DNA of 64,000 bases, from positions 12,844,663 to 12,908,662 of the forward strand of contig NC_039509.1 of the NCBI RefSeq assembly GCF_003672135.1, in the 5' to 3' direction. The stretch is from Ooceraea biroi. Its lineage: Eukaryota > Arthropoda > Insecta > Hymenoptera > Formicidae. A program made the position numbers and the translations under genes. The notes under the pieces were generated by a model that made no database searches, was not told the origin of the DNA, and worked only from the letters and a program-made list of their open reading frames with translations. Of this stretch, positions 47,510 through 59,029 are shown one piece after another (the stretch's first letter is position 1; every line of letters begins with the position of its first letter).

Positions 47510-50500
47510 GTATAATATTAAACATCACGCGCACTAAGCGCTAGGAAAATCGAGTACAATAAATACTTGACTAAAACGAGCGTTTCAAAAAACAAAATCA
47601 TCAAGGATCGGAATCATACAAAGTGAGCTATCAGTTTCCTAAATATTCCCCCGAAACGTTTTAAGCCGCGCGAGCTGTCGAGCGTTTGTAGCACCTGCCA
47701 AGATATACGCGGGATACACGTGTTTCCAAAGTTGTCAGTCAACAGCCTTTAAGATGGCCCGCGGCACACGGTTTCGCTCGAACGAACAATCTCTCGATAA
47801 TCCAAGCAATTGCGTTTATTACCGGATATATTATATTATTATACATTGGTCCGATAAAGTTTAATTTTCAATAATTTACAATAATTTTTCTCATGCATAA
47901 CAACCCACAAGGAAGCTATAAAAAGTCTACATAGAAACGAGATATGAGATCCGAATGTGAACTTGCTCTGAAATACGCGATATCACATAAACTAAGATAA
48001 TGACACATTAATGTGCATCCTGTGCACAAAGGTGCTGTTCATTTATTGAAAGCGCCGTCGTGCTTCGACGAGTCGATAGTTCGCTCTTAGAAGTTTCCAT
48101 TAACCTTATGCTGTGGCCGGGTGTTGCTGGAAAACGTCGGGATTGTTACAAAGAGCGACCTATCGCGCCAGCTGGTCCAGCCAGCGCAGGAGGCATGAAT
48201 TAACTCCTAGGAACCGCACCAGCCATTCGCCGCAGGTATACACAACCACATTCACGGGCACTCGGTTGCAGTATGTATCCGCTCACTTTACTAAAACGTC
48301 TCTATATACTCATGGGCGCGCGGGGGGAGAGCAACAAAAGCAACCGAAGCAAATAATTTCGCGGCACGATAGCCCGTTTGAGCGCTCAATCCCCTTCCAA
48401 GTTCTTATCCATTGATCCCGTCTACCTGACGGGACTCGCGATGACTATCACGGTGCATTCTGATAAAGATACTTCGCTAAAACTCTATCATTTAATATTA
48501 ACAGATACGCCTTTCCATCGTTAAGAATATTTTTTTAAATTTAATTTTTATATAATTTTTTTATTTAAGTGAGAAAATTTCCTCAAATTTCCTCCTTTTG
48601 TATTTGATAGATATGTCATCATAATTTTCCAATTTTTATTTAAATATAGTTTTCATGATAATTACTGTTCTCTGATTTTTTCAATTTGAATTTTCTTGTA
48701 ACAATGTCTATTCGCTTCCGTCATCATCACTGTGTTATGACTCAATATTCTTGGAAAACGGTATGATAGGACATCCTGTTACGTCATTTTAAACCACCGA
48801 TTTAGGACACATGAATTATGGCCAGCCATTCGCCTCGATAAACTAGCCGAATTTACGAGCATTGATTCTTACTGTCTGACTAGTTTGCCGACCACAATCC
48901 GAGATGGTTCTTTGAGTTCGGCCAAGCGCGCTGGTAACGCGAGTAAAATGAGTTACGAGCTTTCTAAGAACGTCAAAGAATTTTAGATAAATCCTCCACG
49001 CTATCGGATTTTTTTAGATTCTCATAATGTACACACGCCGAAAATAAATTTTATTAGCAGAAGCTTTAAAATTCACGAATGTATAATTATATTAAAAGTC
49101 ATAAAATCTGCATAAATTTTTAATTTCTGGAACGATATAAACGATTCAAAATTTTTGCCATTTTGAATCATTTATTCTTCATGATATTATTCTCGGTATT
49201 ATCGTGAATAATATAGAGGATAATATCGGATAACATATATAATTTTATAATCTGCCTCATTATAATGTGAATTAAACAGTTAAATTTAATTCTTTGTATT
49301 ATATTGCCACGTCAATCTCTACCTGCGCATTCGTTCTTTTACTCTCCTTTCAACTTGTCACATCAGTTACGCAATAAATACTTTATTGCGGGCGTGTAAT
49401 CCAGATTTAAGAATCACGCGGTTTCCTACATCGTACGAGACGCTTCAATTTCAAAGTACACCAAGTCCCCATAAACATAACGTTACGATCGCTCTAGATC
49501 GGGATTACAAATGCACGGGGAGACATTATGGCGATGTCACGGAACCCGTTTCGACGTTGCAGTTTCGCGGGCTGGCGCAGATAATAGCTTGGAAGCCGAA
49601 TTAACGTCACGCGCGTATCCCGCAATGCGCGGAACCGCATTCACAACCTGAAATATTCTTACTGTCTCCCTGGAGTAATCCGACCGCCATCTCTTTCTCG
49701 TTCTCTCGGTTCATTCCGCCGGCTGATAAGGCTCCAGCGGAGAATTGAAAGATCAAAGGGATTACCATTATTGCCCTGCCCCGCGCGAGATCCGCGTTTT
49801 TCACGTGCGTGGCTCACGAATTATACCCCGTCCTGCATCGTCCTTTCTCGGATTAAAATCTGTACGGACGCGCGGATATACATTTTCATTCTATATTTTA
49901 CATCTTATACAAATTGACCTTAAGAGACGTCTTAAGCTGTAAAGTGTGTCAAAAGACGAATACAATTTTGAAATCATCGTTTTAAGAGTTAATCTTAGAA
50001 TCGAATTTCGATTTCGATGCTTCTCATCCTTGAGACTCTAATTACATATTTGCGGCAACGTAATTATATTTACCTACATACATACGTGAAATTCTGTGAG
50101 TGAAGATCGAGTACGAGATCATCGAAGCTTAACATTCTTTGGACACATTATCGCCAGAATGTCGAAAGGGTTTACATGCGGTTGGTCGAGTTTTGTCAAA
50201 GGATAAGGGACGCCACGTATATCGATTCCTCGTTATCCCGGTACTCGATTATTCGGCGCGCGGACAGCATTGAGAACAGAACCTGATATGTAACAAGTCG
50301 TGGAAATGCAAACCACTCCCAGCGCACACACATCACCATGCAGTGAATCGGCCTGCATTTATTAAACAATACTTGAACGCGAAAGAACGTTTTTACTTTT
50401 TATCTCAAAATACATAAAAACAAGAACACGTGAGCGGATAATTATTTCAGCCGCGAAGTAAATGAGGAGGAGGTAAAATTAGAATTTCTGAAATTTAAGA

Positions 50501-52340
50501 TCTTAGCTTAATGCATAAATTTAAGAAGAAAAGAGAGAGAGAAGCAAGATAGAAATTACATAAAAATGTATTAGCATGTTTAGTGCAAATTTATACATAC
50601 ATCAGCCTTATCGCAAACATTAAATGGAGTAAGGTAGGATTTACAGCAATAGGAGTCAGACTCGCAATCTCAAGTGCGACAAATAAATTTGCGCAACTCA
50701 ACAAATTAATCAAAATCATCGGTACCAAGAGAATCCGTGGTAATAGAGTCGTTTCGCGGAGTGATTACCGGCGTATCTGCGATCTAGTCCGTTTCGCAAA
50801 TCTACATTTCGTATCGCGCACATCCGCCAAGTATCACGTAATACTTTAACGAAGAGAAAAAGAGAGAGAAAGAGAGAACCATAAAGAAAGAGAAGAATGC
50901 TATATATGTGCAGTTTTCATTACGTTGCATGGTCGCCAGGTATTTCCCATTTTAACGATCAAGTATATCGCGGTGGCGTCGACGGTTCAACGAACCCGCG
51001 ACATAAAAGCCATTTACGCATTAAAAGAAAGGAAAATAAAGTAGGAAAAAATTAGAGAGAAAAACGGGGAATAGGTGAAACGCTCAGCAATGTGAAAAAA
51101 TGTGTGCAATTCCGTTACACACGCAGGTGAGTGCGTGCGTGCGCTCCAAGAATTAGCCTCGCGTAATTTTCGAGGTTCACTTCGCCGCGTGATGGCGATC
51201 CCTCGTTTTACGAGGCGGATGTATTCTTGAAGAACCCGCATACGACGACAACTCGGACAACGCGAATGCGACAACAGGACTGCCCAATGTTGCTTTATAT
51301 ACGAGTTTATCCAACTGCTGACGGCAAGACCGCGAGCGTCGATAAAATAAAATTTAGATGCGTAAGACTGCAACGCGGCTGCAACAGCACATTAATGTCG
51401 ACGTGCGGCTATCGTTTCTCCGATATGTAGAAAAGTTTGCTGACAATAGTTGCGATGCGCCACCGAGTTTTAATAAATAAACTGTGCGCGGACTCGTTGA
51501 ACGTTATTGAAACGTTGTTGCTTTATGCAAACATGAAAATGATATTATGGAAAAGAAGAAAAGAAAAAAATATTTTATTGGAAAATTGCGAAATTTATAT
51601 TAACACTGTAAAAATACTGCGGAGCGTGAATAAAATGTTCAAGAAATATGATTCTGTTTCGAAAAGAGTAGTTAATTAACAATTGCAAATTAAAAATTTT
51701 AATTTGTAATTATCGCACTTGATTGAAACGTGATTAAATATAATTACGAATCATTAATAATTCGAAGTAAGTAAAATTAATTAAATTCTGAAATCTAAAT
51801 TTTATATAATTTAATATTAATATAATCATTGATATGAATATACTATGTAATAAATACGCACATTAAGTTTTAAACAAATATGAATCCGTATTATCCACGT
51901 CATCGAGGAAAAAGTTATTGAATAATTAATAAAGATATAACTTTCATACTGATTATTGAGCGAAAACACGCAATTTTCGCAATGAGATTTCTTCATAATT
52001 AATTCAGGCACGGTCATATGATTATATCACAAATATATATTTTATTCTCGATACATAAATTATATTGTACAAGCAAGCGGCCGCACTTTTATAATGCCGC
52101 TAAATTATTTCTCAGACTCGTTATGAGGGATAAATCTAATTCTTAATAGTATCGTTAGGATCTTAGCGGGGGTCGCAATAGTAATTAACAACGTGCCGGC
52201 ATCCTCCGCTCACAGGCACGATAATTAAATTCTAATGAACTCTCTCGCGCATACTTAACGTATTCATGCGAACAGAGCGTCGTACTTAAAATAAAAAACA
52301 AAACGCTACCCTAATTCTTCTCTCGTGCGCGATATTAGTC
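47510..52340. other. Long non-coding stretch after the array
   Basis: GC-richer at 47,640-47,800, 48,050-48,440, 49,380-49,850 and 50,700-51,420; AT-rich elsewhere, most strongly at 48,480-48,720, 49,010-49,290 and 51,660-52,080. Frames up to 119 codons, none recognised. A purine-rich run is at 50,852-50,900. No RNA gene was seen. Confidence 0.5.
49143..49212. repeat. Two adjacent AT-rich hairpins
   Basis: GATTCAAAAT with ATTTTGAATC (49,143-49,152 and 49,160-49,169) is a perfect 10-bp stem with a 7-nt loop. Immediately after, ATATTATTC and GAATAATAT form a second, 9-bp stem up to about 49,212. Confidence 0.75.
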
Positions 52341-53560
52341 ATCATTAACGTCACATTTAACTCACATTCTCGCACGCGAATAATTGTAAGGTAGATCGGA
52401 ACACCCACGAAGAACCAATAATCGCTGAAAGCTGCGTTGTCGCGTTGTCACGAAAATTCATGAGTGCCATATGCGATTCGGGATCACGAAAAATCACGAC
52501 GCTCTTACGAGACGCACGTTCTCCGTTGCATTCGGCAGCGACGCAGTCCCGAATGGTTTTCACATGGCGTGCGAGGGTGCGGGCCCGAGAAAAGCACTCG
52601 GGGGCCTTTCTATTATCGACGGGTGGGGTCCTCGGAGCCAATTTCATCGGTATTGTGCGTAAATACTGAATCATCGACGCGACTTCGGCACGACGTTTAA
52701 CGGCTTTTAAGGCCGAAAATCCGAACGTGCGTAAGAAGACAAAATTCGTCTGTCCGGGCCATCATTTTTCACTCTCCCTCGCCTTTTCACGCGATTGATC
52801 CTCTCGCGCCACAATCAAGTCCCACCCCGGGGTTCTTCAGCGGGAATGCCATGACTCGCCGGAAAATTGATACGCTCGATCAGGTGCGATCGTCACGTGA
52901 GAAAGCACGTGGATAATGAAGCGTGCAATCTCGTGTTTAACACGGATCTCTTGGCTTCAAGTAAAGGTACCGCACTCATCAACTTTGGCAGACGGAAAGC
53001 GGCGGTTTCACGCTTTCAAGCAGTCAGAATTGATTATGAGCGTAGACACCGTATTCAATTACAAGCAAACTTCGAAGATGCAAAATTCGAAGATGCGAAT
53101 TTGCACGTCTCGTATTTATATCTTCATCCCTTTCGTATCTTTAAAGAAGTTATACATCGATGCGTCGCATTCCTGTCCTTCCGGATACTTTCGTCTTCTT
53201 GTCTAACTGTATTCCGCGTCGGAATGCCGAGTCTCGCTGGAATGATACCGTGGACGTAACGCGTAGCGCAGCACGCGCGCGATCGCCTTTATTGGTATCG
53301 ATCGTATAATTCCGAAATGCCGGCGCCGATCTCTCCATCGGAATTCACGGGTCGCCCCGCATAGGCGTCTACGAGCGTTTCCGGGAGGAGTCCCGGTGTA
53401 TTTCGACGACGATCGACCTGTGCCGACGTACGTCGCGCGTGATGTCCCATGTCGACGATTCCTATCATTCTCAATGACGTATGCATGAAATTGCGGCTCG
53501 GTTTATCGGCTGGCACCGCAGATGCGGATTGCGATGTGCTACTCTCACGAATTTAGACTT
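52341..53560. other. CpG-rich non-coding block
   Basis: CpG-rich at 52,350-52,960 and 53,200-53,530. Multiple overlapping frames (up to 130 codons), none recognised. It includes the paired CACGTG sites. Confidence 0.45.
52893..52911. promoter_or_regulatory. Paired CACGTG E-boxes
   Basis: TCACGTGA (52,893-52,900) and CACGTG (52,906-52,911) lie 12 bp apart start to start. CACGTG is the class bound by bHLH dimers such as Myc/Max, Clock/Cycle and MITF/TFEB relatives. Occupancy is unknown. Confidence 0.4.
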
Positions 53561-55144
53561 GGACCCATCTGAACTCTGAACTCTGCGCCAGTCTTCGATC
53601 CTCAATGGATTCACATATAGATACACACACATATATATACACGACAAGACTTTACTTATAAAATTCTTATTTCTCAGATCCCGAATTTTTTACGAACTGC
53701 TTGTCGTACCTGCGAACAGCTCGAACCTTCCGACGGATTTTCGGTGATCCCTCTCTCAGCATTATTCCTCGATTATGGATTACACGATTCCGAAAAGATT
53801 CTTTTTCTGTTCATGTTACCACTTTAAAAAAAAAATTATAACGATAACGTACTGTATCAATTCTTCTATGGTTTGCAATACTTATTTATAGTTAATTTGA
53901 TCCGTGAATTACTTCGGGGGTATAATGATACGTGGTGTGCAAATTTGCGGCTAATTATGCGTCGATTGTTCGATTAGCGCGCGAAAATAGTGCTGTATAT
54001 AACGTACGTAAATATGCAGCGAATATCCAGATAGCTTGGATAAGTCTTTCCAATTATTTATACGACCCACATTTTATTCACGCGCTCGTCAAAGTACGCG
54101 TTGCGTGCATGATGATAGGATACCGAGAATGATCGCACGATCAGTTAAAAATGCAACGTCCGTCGTAACTTGCGCGGCGTCGATACACTCTGTTCTTTCG
54201 TTTTTACACTTCATCTAGTAAACGTAAATAATGTAACTGCAATCGTCACGATTGCTGCTCGCGTGCGCTACGCTTTTATCCGATATTTATCATTGACGTG
54301 CGATCCGTTGCAAGGCTTGTGCGCGCGCGATATGCGTGACTTTACGCACACGCAAAAATCCTGTCCAGTTAATACTTTAACTCAGGCTAGCAGATTTCGT
54401 GGATGATTCCATCGCAGTGCTACTTTTTTCAGTCTTGTTTAAATTTTCTCGTTGAATGATAGACCGTTAATAATCAATATCACGTTGAGCTTTATATGTA
54501 GCATAATTTTCTATATAATGTATAAAATTGTATATTAAAAATCTTTTCGTGAAAATCAAAAGTATGCGAATCTTGCTTCTATTCTTTTTTAATCTTAAAA
54601 TATAGAAAAAACATATAGATTAAACAACCAAGCTGCAATTAAAAATTGGATAAATCATCTTTGATTAAAAAACGAACGGCGTGTAAATTATAACAAATAT
54701 CGTAAATTGTATTCCGTAACAATTGCACTCATCATTATGCAGTAACGTGCTAATTAGTTCCACTCACCGATCGCCAATATTTGTGAGGCACTCAGGAGGA
54801 TGTTATCGCGGTTCTTCAGATCTTTGCGAGAGATCCTAACAACTCACTTACGTACTGAAGGATCATTCGCGATGCGGTGTTGATAAATTTAACGGAATTT
54901 AAAGTCGCATTAAGGGAGGGAAAAGAATCCGCCGTGTCACCGCGCTCAACGACCTCATCGCGAAGCAGCACCGCCGATTCCTCATCGACTTTATGAGGCC
55001 TCGTCGCAGGAACGAATCGCCACGTCGCTCGCACTAATGACAATTTTGTCCGTGCAAGTGTGTGCGAATGTGTGAGAGTAGACGATTCACGCGTGCCCTC
55101 GCTCACGAGTCCTTCCCTTCATGCTCACGAAATCGTGTCGCCAC
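53561..55144. other. Non-coding, nothing recognised
   Basis: Mixed composition. A short CA/TA run is at about 53,612-53,642. AT-rich at 54,420-54,760. No repeat family or gene was seen. Confidence 0.5.
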
Positions 55145-55187
55145 GGGGAATCACGTAACGCCGCAGGTGTGCCAAACATTTTTCAGG
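55145..55187 (+). promoter_or_regulatory. Duplicated block with acceptor-like end, copy 1
   Basis: Reads GGGGAATCACGTAACG, then GCAGGTGTGCCAAACA, then TTTTTCAGG. A near copy lies at 56,885-56,928. The end looks like a polypyrimidine tract plus CAG|G acceptor (AG at 55,185-55,186). The block also has an ACGTAA bZIP-type site and a CAGGTG E-box, so a regulatory role is the alternative. Confidence 0.35.
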
Positions 55188-57699
55188 CACCGTGAATGTC
55201 TGCTGGTTCGAAATTATACGAAATTTCCCGCGGTGAAGCGTCCGCCTGCCTCCTGTAAATCTCCCTCCCCTTCATCCTGTCGCGGTGCCCCAATCAGTGT
55301 GATACGTGACGTGTTCCGTCTTCATGATGAAGCCTTTTCGTGTGCGTGTTTTTGTATCGAACAGGTTATTAATGAAGTTAAGAGTTAAGATAATTATCGA
55401 AACATGCAACCAAATCTTTTACGAATATCAAATACACAAAAATAGTCATATTTTTCAGGAAATAGAAGTAGAGAGATGCAAAATCTTTTTCTTATTTCTG
55501 AAAAGTTCTTTTTCTTGAGACACATGATCTTTTCTTGTAATAATTTTTATTTTTATCTTATTAAGACAATACAATTATTACATTATTATTTGCCAGTATA
55601 CAATTTAATTTTTACTATTTAATTTTTGAAATTCGGGAAACAATATCTTCTTTTATATCCTATATTTATTTAATTATAAGAATTTATAAGAATAATATAC
55701 TATCAACATTCCATTTCTTAAACGCTCATATTCCTATCTCTTTTATCATCTTTATCCTTCTTTATGAAAGAAACAGCAAACACATTTTTACCGAATAATG
55801 CGAGAAAAATGTATCATGTCGAGATGCGAGATGCATATTTATCGATATTCCAATAAAGTCGTTCAAACAGCAGAGCTTTCCTGTCGAAAAAATGAGATAT
55901 AAAAAAACATATATATTTGAATTTATATCTTATGGTGGTTAATCATGAATGCACGTTCGCGAAGTATTCTATCTAACGAATACTGTTCGGTCTGTTCGCA
56001 TACCTCGGCGTAATTTAGTAGTATCGATGTTGATGCTTGCCGCGAGAGATCATACACAACTGTTCCGATGTAGTAAATAGTTTTCAAAATACGTGAGCGC
56101 CATGTAATTTGAAATTACACGGATATTCTCTTACGCTTCAGTACTCCACATATATTTTATATCTGTCCTCTTTTCTTCGCAACGAGCGCGTCTAAATTAA
56201 AATCGAAATCTACATTTGCAGAACGCGCAATGTTGAAATTGCATTCATCAATCTTCGAGAAGTATCCTAATAAATGTTTTTATTATTCTGTCCACATAAA
56301 GCAGCTTCTTCTTGAAACGTTATTAAATATTTGTGTCATATATGATATAATATCATACTGCACATTGTCATAGTAATACGTATATTTCATTTAATTAATT
56401 ATTTTGTTATTCCCTTTTTTAATTCATCATATCTTCTCTTTGGTTCTAGTTAACTAAATTAATAAATGAGCAACCAAGCGCATATCTTACATTACAATAT
56501 GTGGAACGATATTATAAAATTTAGTATTTTATATAAGATATACGTATAAATATATTATACTCATCCCGCTTGATTACTATTTACAGTATAAAAACATTTG
56601 AGAAAATTAAAATAAATAAAGTAAAATTACATCATGATTATAACTCATAAAAATTATTTCGAATAATTTATTGCAGACAAGTATTGATGAAGTGTAATTT
56701 AACCAACAAAATTTTAAGCACATGTATACAAATGTATCAAAATCAATTACAGAAATATGAGATTACTTGATTTTCGTCAGCGAGTACGTCGTTCATGCTT
56801 CTTGACACGAAAACACGTCTTATACCTCGTTTATCGTTCACATTTATCGCGATCATGAGATCAGCTGCTGGACGATGGATCGATCGGGGATGACGTAACG
56901 GTGCAGGTGTTCCAAATATTTTTTCAGGAAGCCGTAGCGCGTGAGCGCCTAAATTACGTGAGGAAAGCAGCTCCTAGGAAGGAGTCCCGACCTGGTGAAT
57001 CCGGTTTCACGTTTCCCCCTGGCGTACGTTCCTCGGCGGGAATCGCGCAGAAATCTCCCCGTTGCGCGACTCATTGCTCGTTGCGACAAAGCGGCAAGGG
57101 ATGTATTCTCGTCGCGACGAGCTTCAAATATTTTTGTAATAATGTCCGAGCGGGGTAGGGGGATGGACGGGGGCAGGGAAAAATGGGGAGGGTCCGACGG
57201 TGACAGGAGCAACAAGGGATATGTCTCAATGTTTGGCTCGATCCTTCAGCTGTCGCCATTGTGGGCACGAAATTGACAATGGCACGGTTCAGATGACGGT
57301 TCTTAACGTGTATACCTGCAGCGCGCGGGCAATCCCACATCGCGGAGGTCCTATTTCGAAGCGATTCCGTCCGCTTTTTCCGCCGGGGACACTTAAGATC
57401 ATCGCTGCAACCGAGCAGTTTGCCCTTTTGTGGCTTGGTTTGTGAGCTCTGTGTACGCGCTCATGGGTCTGCAGATCCAAAAAGATGGATATCCTCCCGG
57501 GACCCGGACATCATTCCGCTCGAAGAAAGCCTCGTACGGTCATTGTGGCTCGATTTTACGGGCGAATTAAGCATCGGGAAATTTAGCGTGCCAAAGTGAC
57601 ACGAAAATTATAGAAGTGTGGCAGGTGGTTTGGAAAGTAGGAATACACAGGAAGTCCATTATGCTACTCACCCATATAATTGATAGCCCAATCAGGTTT
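55188..57699. other. Non-coding, AT-rich then GC-rich
   Basis: 55,390-56,860 is strongly AT-rich. 56,870-57,560 is GC-rich, with overlapping unrecognised frames on both strands and a G-rich run at 57,150-57,200. No gene was identified before the mariner element. Confidence 0.45.
56885..56928 (+). promoter_or_regulatory. Duplicated block with acceptor-like end, copy 2
   Basis: Partner of 55,145-55,187 with TGACGTAACG, GCAGGTGTTCCAAATA and TTTTTTCAGG (AG at 56,926-56,927). The sequences after the two acceptor-like ends are not alike, which argues against duplicated exons. Confidence 0.35.
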
Positions 57700-57701
57700 T
57701 A

Positions 57702-57732
57702 TTGGGTCGTCCGGAAAGTTCGTGCCGATTTT
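57702..57732 (+). repeat. Mariner terminal inverted repeat, left
   Basis: 31 bp identical to the reverse complement of the right end. The first difference comes at position 32 (G here, T in the right end read inward). Confidence 0.95.
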
Positions 57733-57775
57733 GAAGGAAAATTCAAAGGCAACATTTTTTTATGTCGATAAATAT

Positions 57776-58426
57776 TTATTGACTTATGTATGCACCGTTT
57801 TGTTTCACAACCTTTGTCCATCTTTCACGCAACTGGAAGATTCCATTCTCCCAGAACTTCTTAGGTTTCTCGGCGAAAAACTCCTCAAGGTGGTTTTTTA
57901 TGTCATTCAAAGAGTTGAAGTTCTTGCCGCTAAGAGAATTTTGCAAAGACCTAAATAAGTGAAAGTCTGAAGGTGCAATGTCTGGTGAATACGGTGGGTG
58001 AGGTAGCACATCCCAGCCAAACTCCAACAATTTTTGTCGGGTAGTCAAAGAAACATGAGGTCTGGCATTGTCCTGATGGAACACGACGCCCTTCCTATTA
58101 GCTAATTCTGGACGTTTTTCCTGAATCGCTGTCTTTAATTCGTCCAGTTGCGAGCAGTACTTATCTGCATTTATCGTTTGGTTGTGTGGTAGGAGCTCAT
58201 AATATAGGATTCCTTTCCAATCCCACCAGACACAGAGCATGACTTGTTTTGGATGAAGGCCGGCTTTCGGAGTGGTTAATGCTGGTTCATTTCGCTTACC
58301 CCAGGATCTTTTTCGTTCTACATTGTTGTAAATGATCCATTTTTCGTCACCCGTCACTAATTGCTTCAAAAATGGTACGTTTGCGTTGCGCTTGTACAGC
58401 GAGTCGCAGATGGAAATGCGATCCAT
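57776..58426 (-). pseudogene. Mariner transposase, C-terminal catalytic part
   Basis: 216 codons from ATG at 58,426 to the stop at 57,776-57,778. This is the DDE/D catalytic domain: Asp27 in VTGDEKW, Asp119 in HQDNARPH and Asp154 in SPDIAPSD, with 34 residues between the last two, giving the mariner DD34D signature. Together with the N-terminal piece the length is close to the usual 345 residues, so almost nothing is missing. The internal Met at the start of this frame is not the natural start; the frame continues from the upstream piece. All three catalytic acids are present, so the loss of function seen here comes from the frameshift alone. Confidence 0.95.
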
Positions 58427-58809
58427 TAAATTTTTTCGGTCAAATTATGCGGAACCCATACATCATAGCGACTTACGTAACCAAGCTTCACTACATGATC
58501 GTGGACAATGGTTTTCGATATTTTCAGTATCTCTGCTAATTCACGTGTCGTGTAGCGCGGATTATTCTCGATCAGTGTCTTGATTTGGTCATCATCAGTA
58601 GTAGAGGGTCTGCCCGAGCGTTCTTGGTCTTTAAGGTTAAAATCACCAGCTCTAAACTTAGCGAACCACTTACGTACGGTTCTTTCAGCTAAAGCGCCTT
58701 CTCCGTAAACAGAACATATCGAATTTGTTGCTTGTGAGGCATTTTTGCCTTTCCAGTAATAGAAAAGCATCAAGTGTCTAAAATGTTCTTTGTTTTCTTC
58801 CATCTTCAA
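58426..58809 (-). pseudogene. Mariner transposase, N-terminal DNA-binding part
   Basis: 127 codons from ATG at 58,809. It holds the paired helix-turn-helix region that binds the terminal repeats (first helices about residues 9-55, second about 73-110), the GRP linker at 66-68 and the inter-domain WVPHNL motif at 118-123 (WVPHEL is the common form). The frame ends at TAA just after this motif, at an A run (T run 58,431-58,436 on plus) where one base appears to be missing relative to the continuing frame; that TAA overlaps the ATG of the catalytic piece. A real deletion or a homopolymer sequencing error would both explain it. Confidence 0.95.
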
Positions 58810-58956
58810 AAGAGTACAAAACTGACACGAATCAATTTATCTCAAACAACTTTTTTCCTAAAGATGCGTTGAAATGTCACCTTTAAGCATATGTATATAA
58901 ATCGTATGTTTTCAATAACATTGATATATTCAGACATGTTCTAACGCCATCTATTA
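58810..58956 (-). other. Mariner 5' untranslated region
   Basis: 147 bp between the right inverted repeat and the transposase start codon. No distinct promoter motif could be fixed. Confidence 0.7.
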
Positions 58957-58987
58957 AAAATCGGCACGAACTTTCCGGACGACCCAA
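58957..58987 (-). repeat. Mariner terminal inverted repeat, right
   Basis: 31 bp, exact reverse complement of the left end, followed by the TA duplication. Confidence 0.95.
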
Positions 58988-59004
58988 TACTTAGGATACA
59001 TAAT

Positions 59005-59029
59005 ATATCACATATAATATATGTGATAT
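59005..59029. repeat. Perfect 11-bp palindrome beside the mariner insertion
   Basis: ATATCACATAT and ATATGTGATAT surround the loop AAT, 17 bp outside the right mariner end. Confidence 0.85.

Larger units (their letters stand above)
57702..58987 (-). mobile_element. Mariner (Tc1/mariner superfamily) transposon, near full length
   Basis: The 1,286-bp element has perfect 31-bp inverted ends beginning TTGGGTCGTCCGGAAAG and is flanked on both sides by TA (57,700-57,701 and 58,988-58,989), the mariner target duplication. It encodes one transposase on the minus strand, read in two pieces because of a single frameshift. Size, ends and coding layout are those of complete mariners (about 1.3 kb), and the perfect ends suggest a fairly recent insertion. 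The sub-family was not determined. Confidence 0.97.

Noticed and set aside
57680..57958. 92-codon plus-strand frame
   Set aside because: It is antisense to the mariner transposase and spans the left terminal repeat.
58332..58583. 83-codon plus-strand frame
   Set aside because: Antisense shadow of the transposase across the frameshift site.
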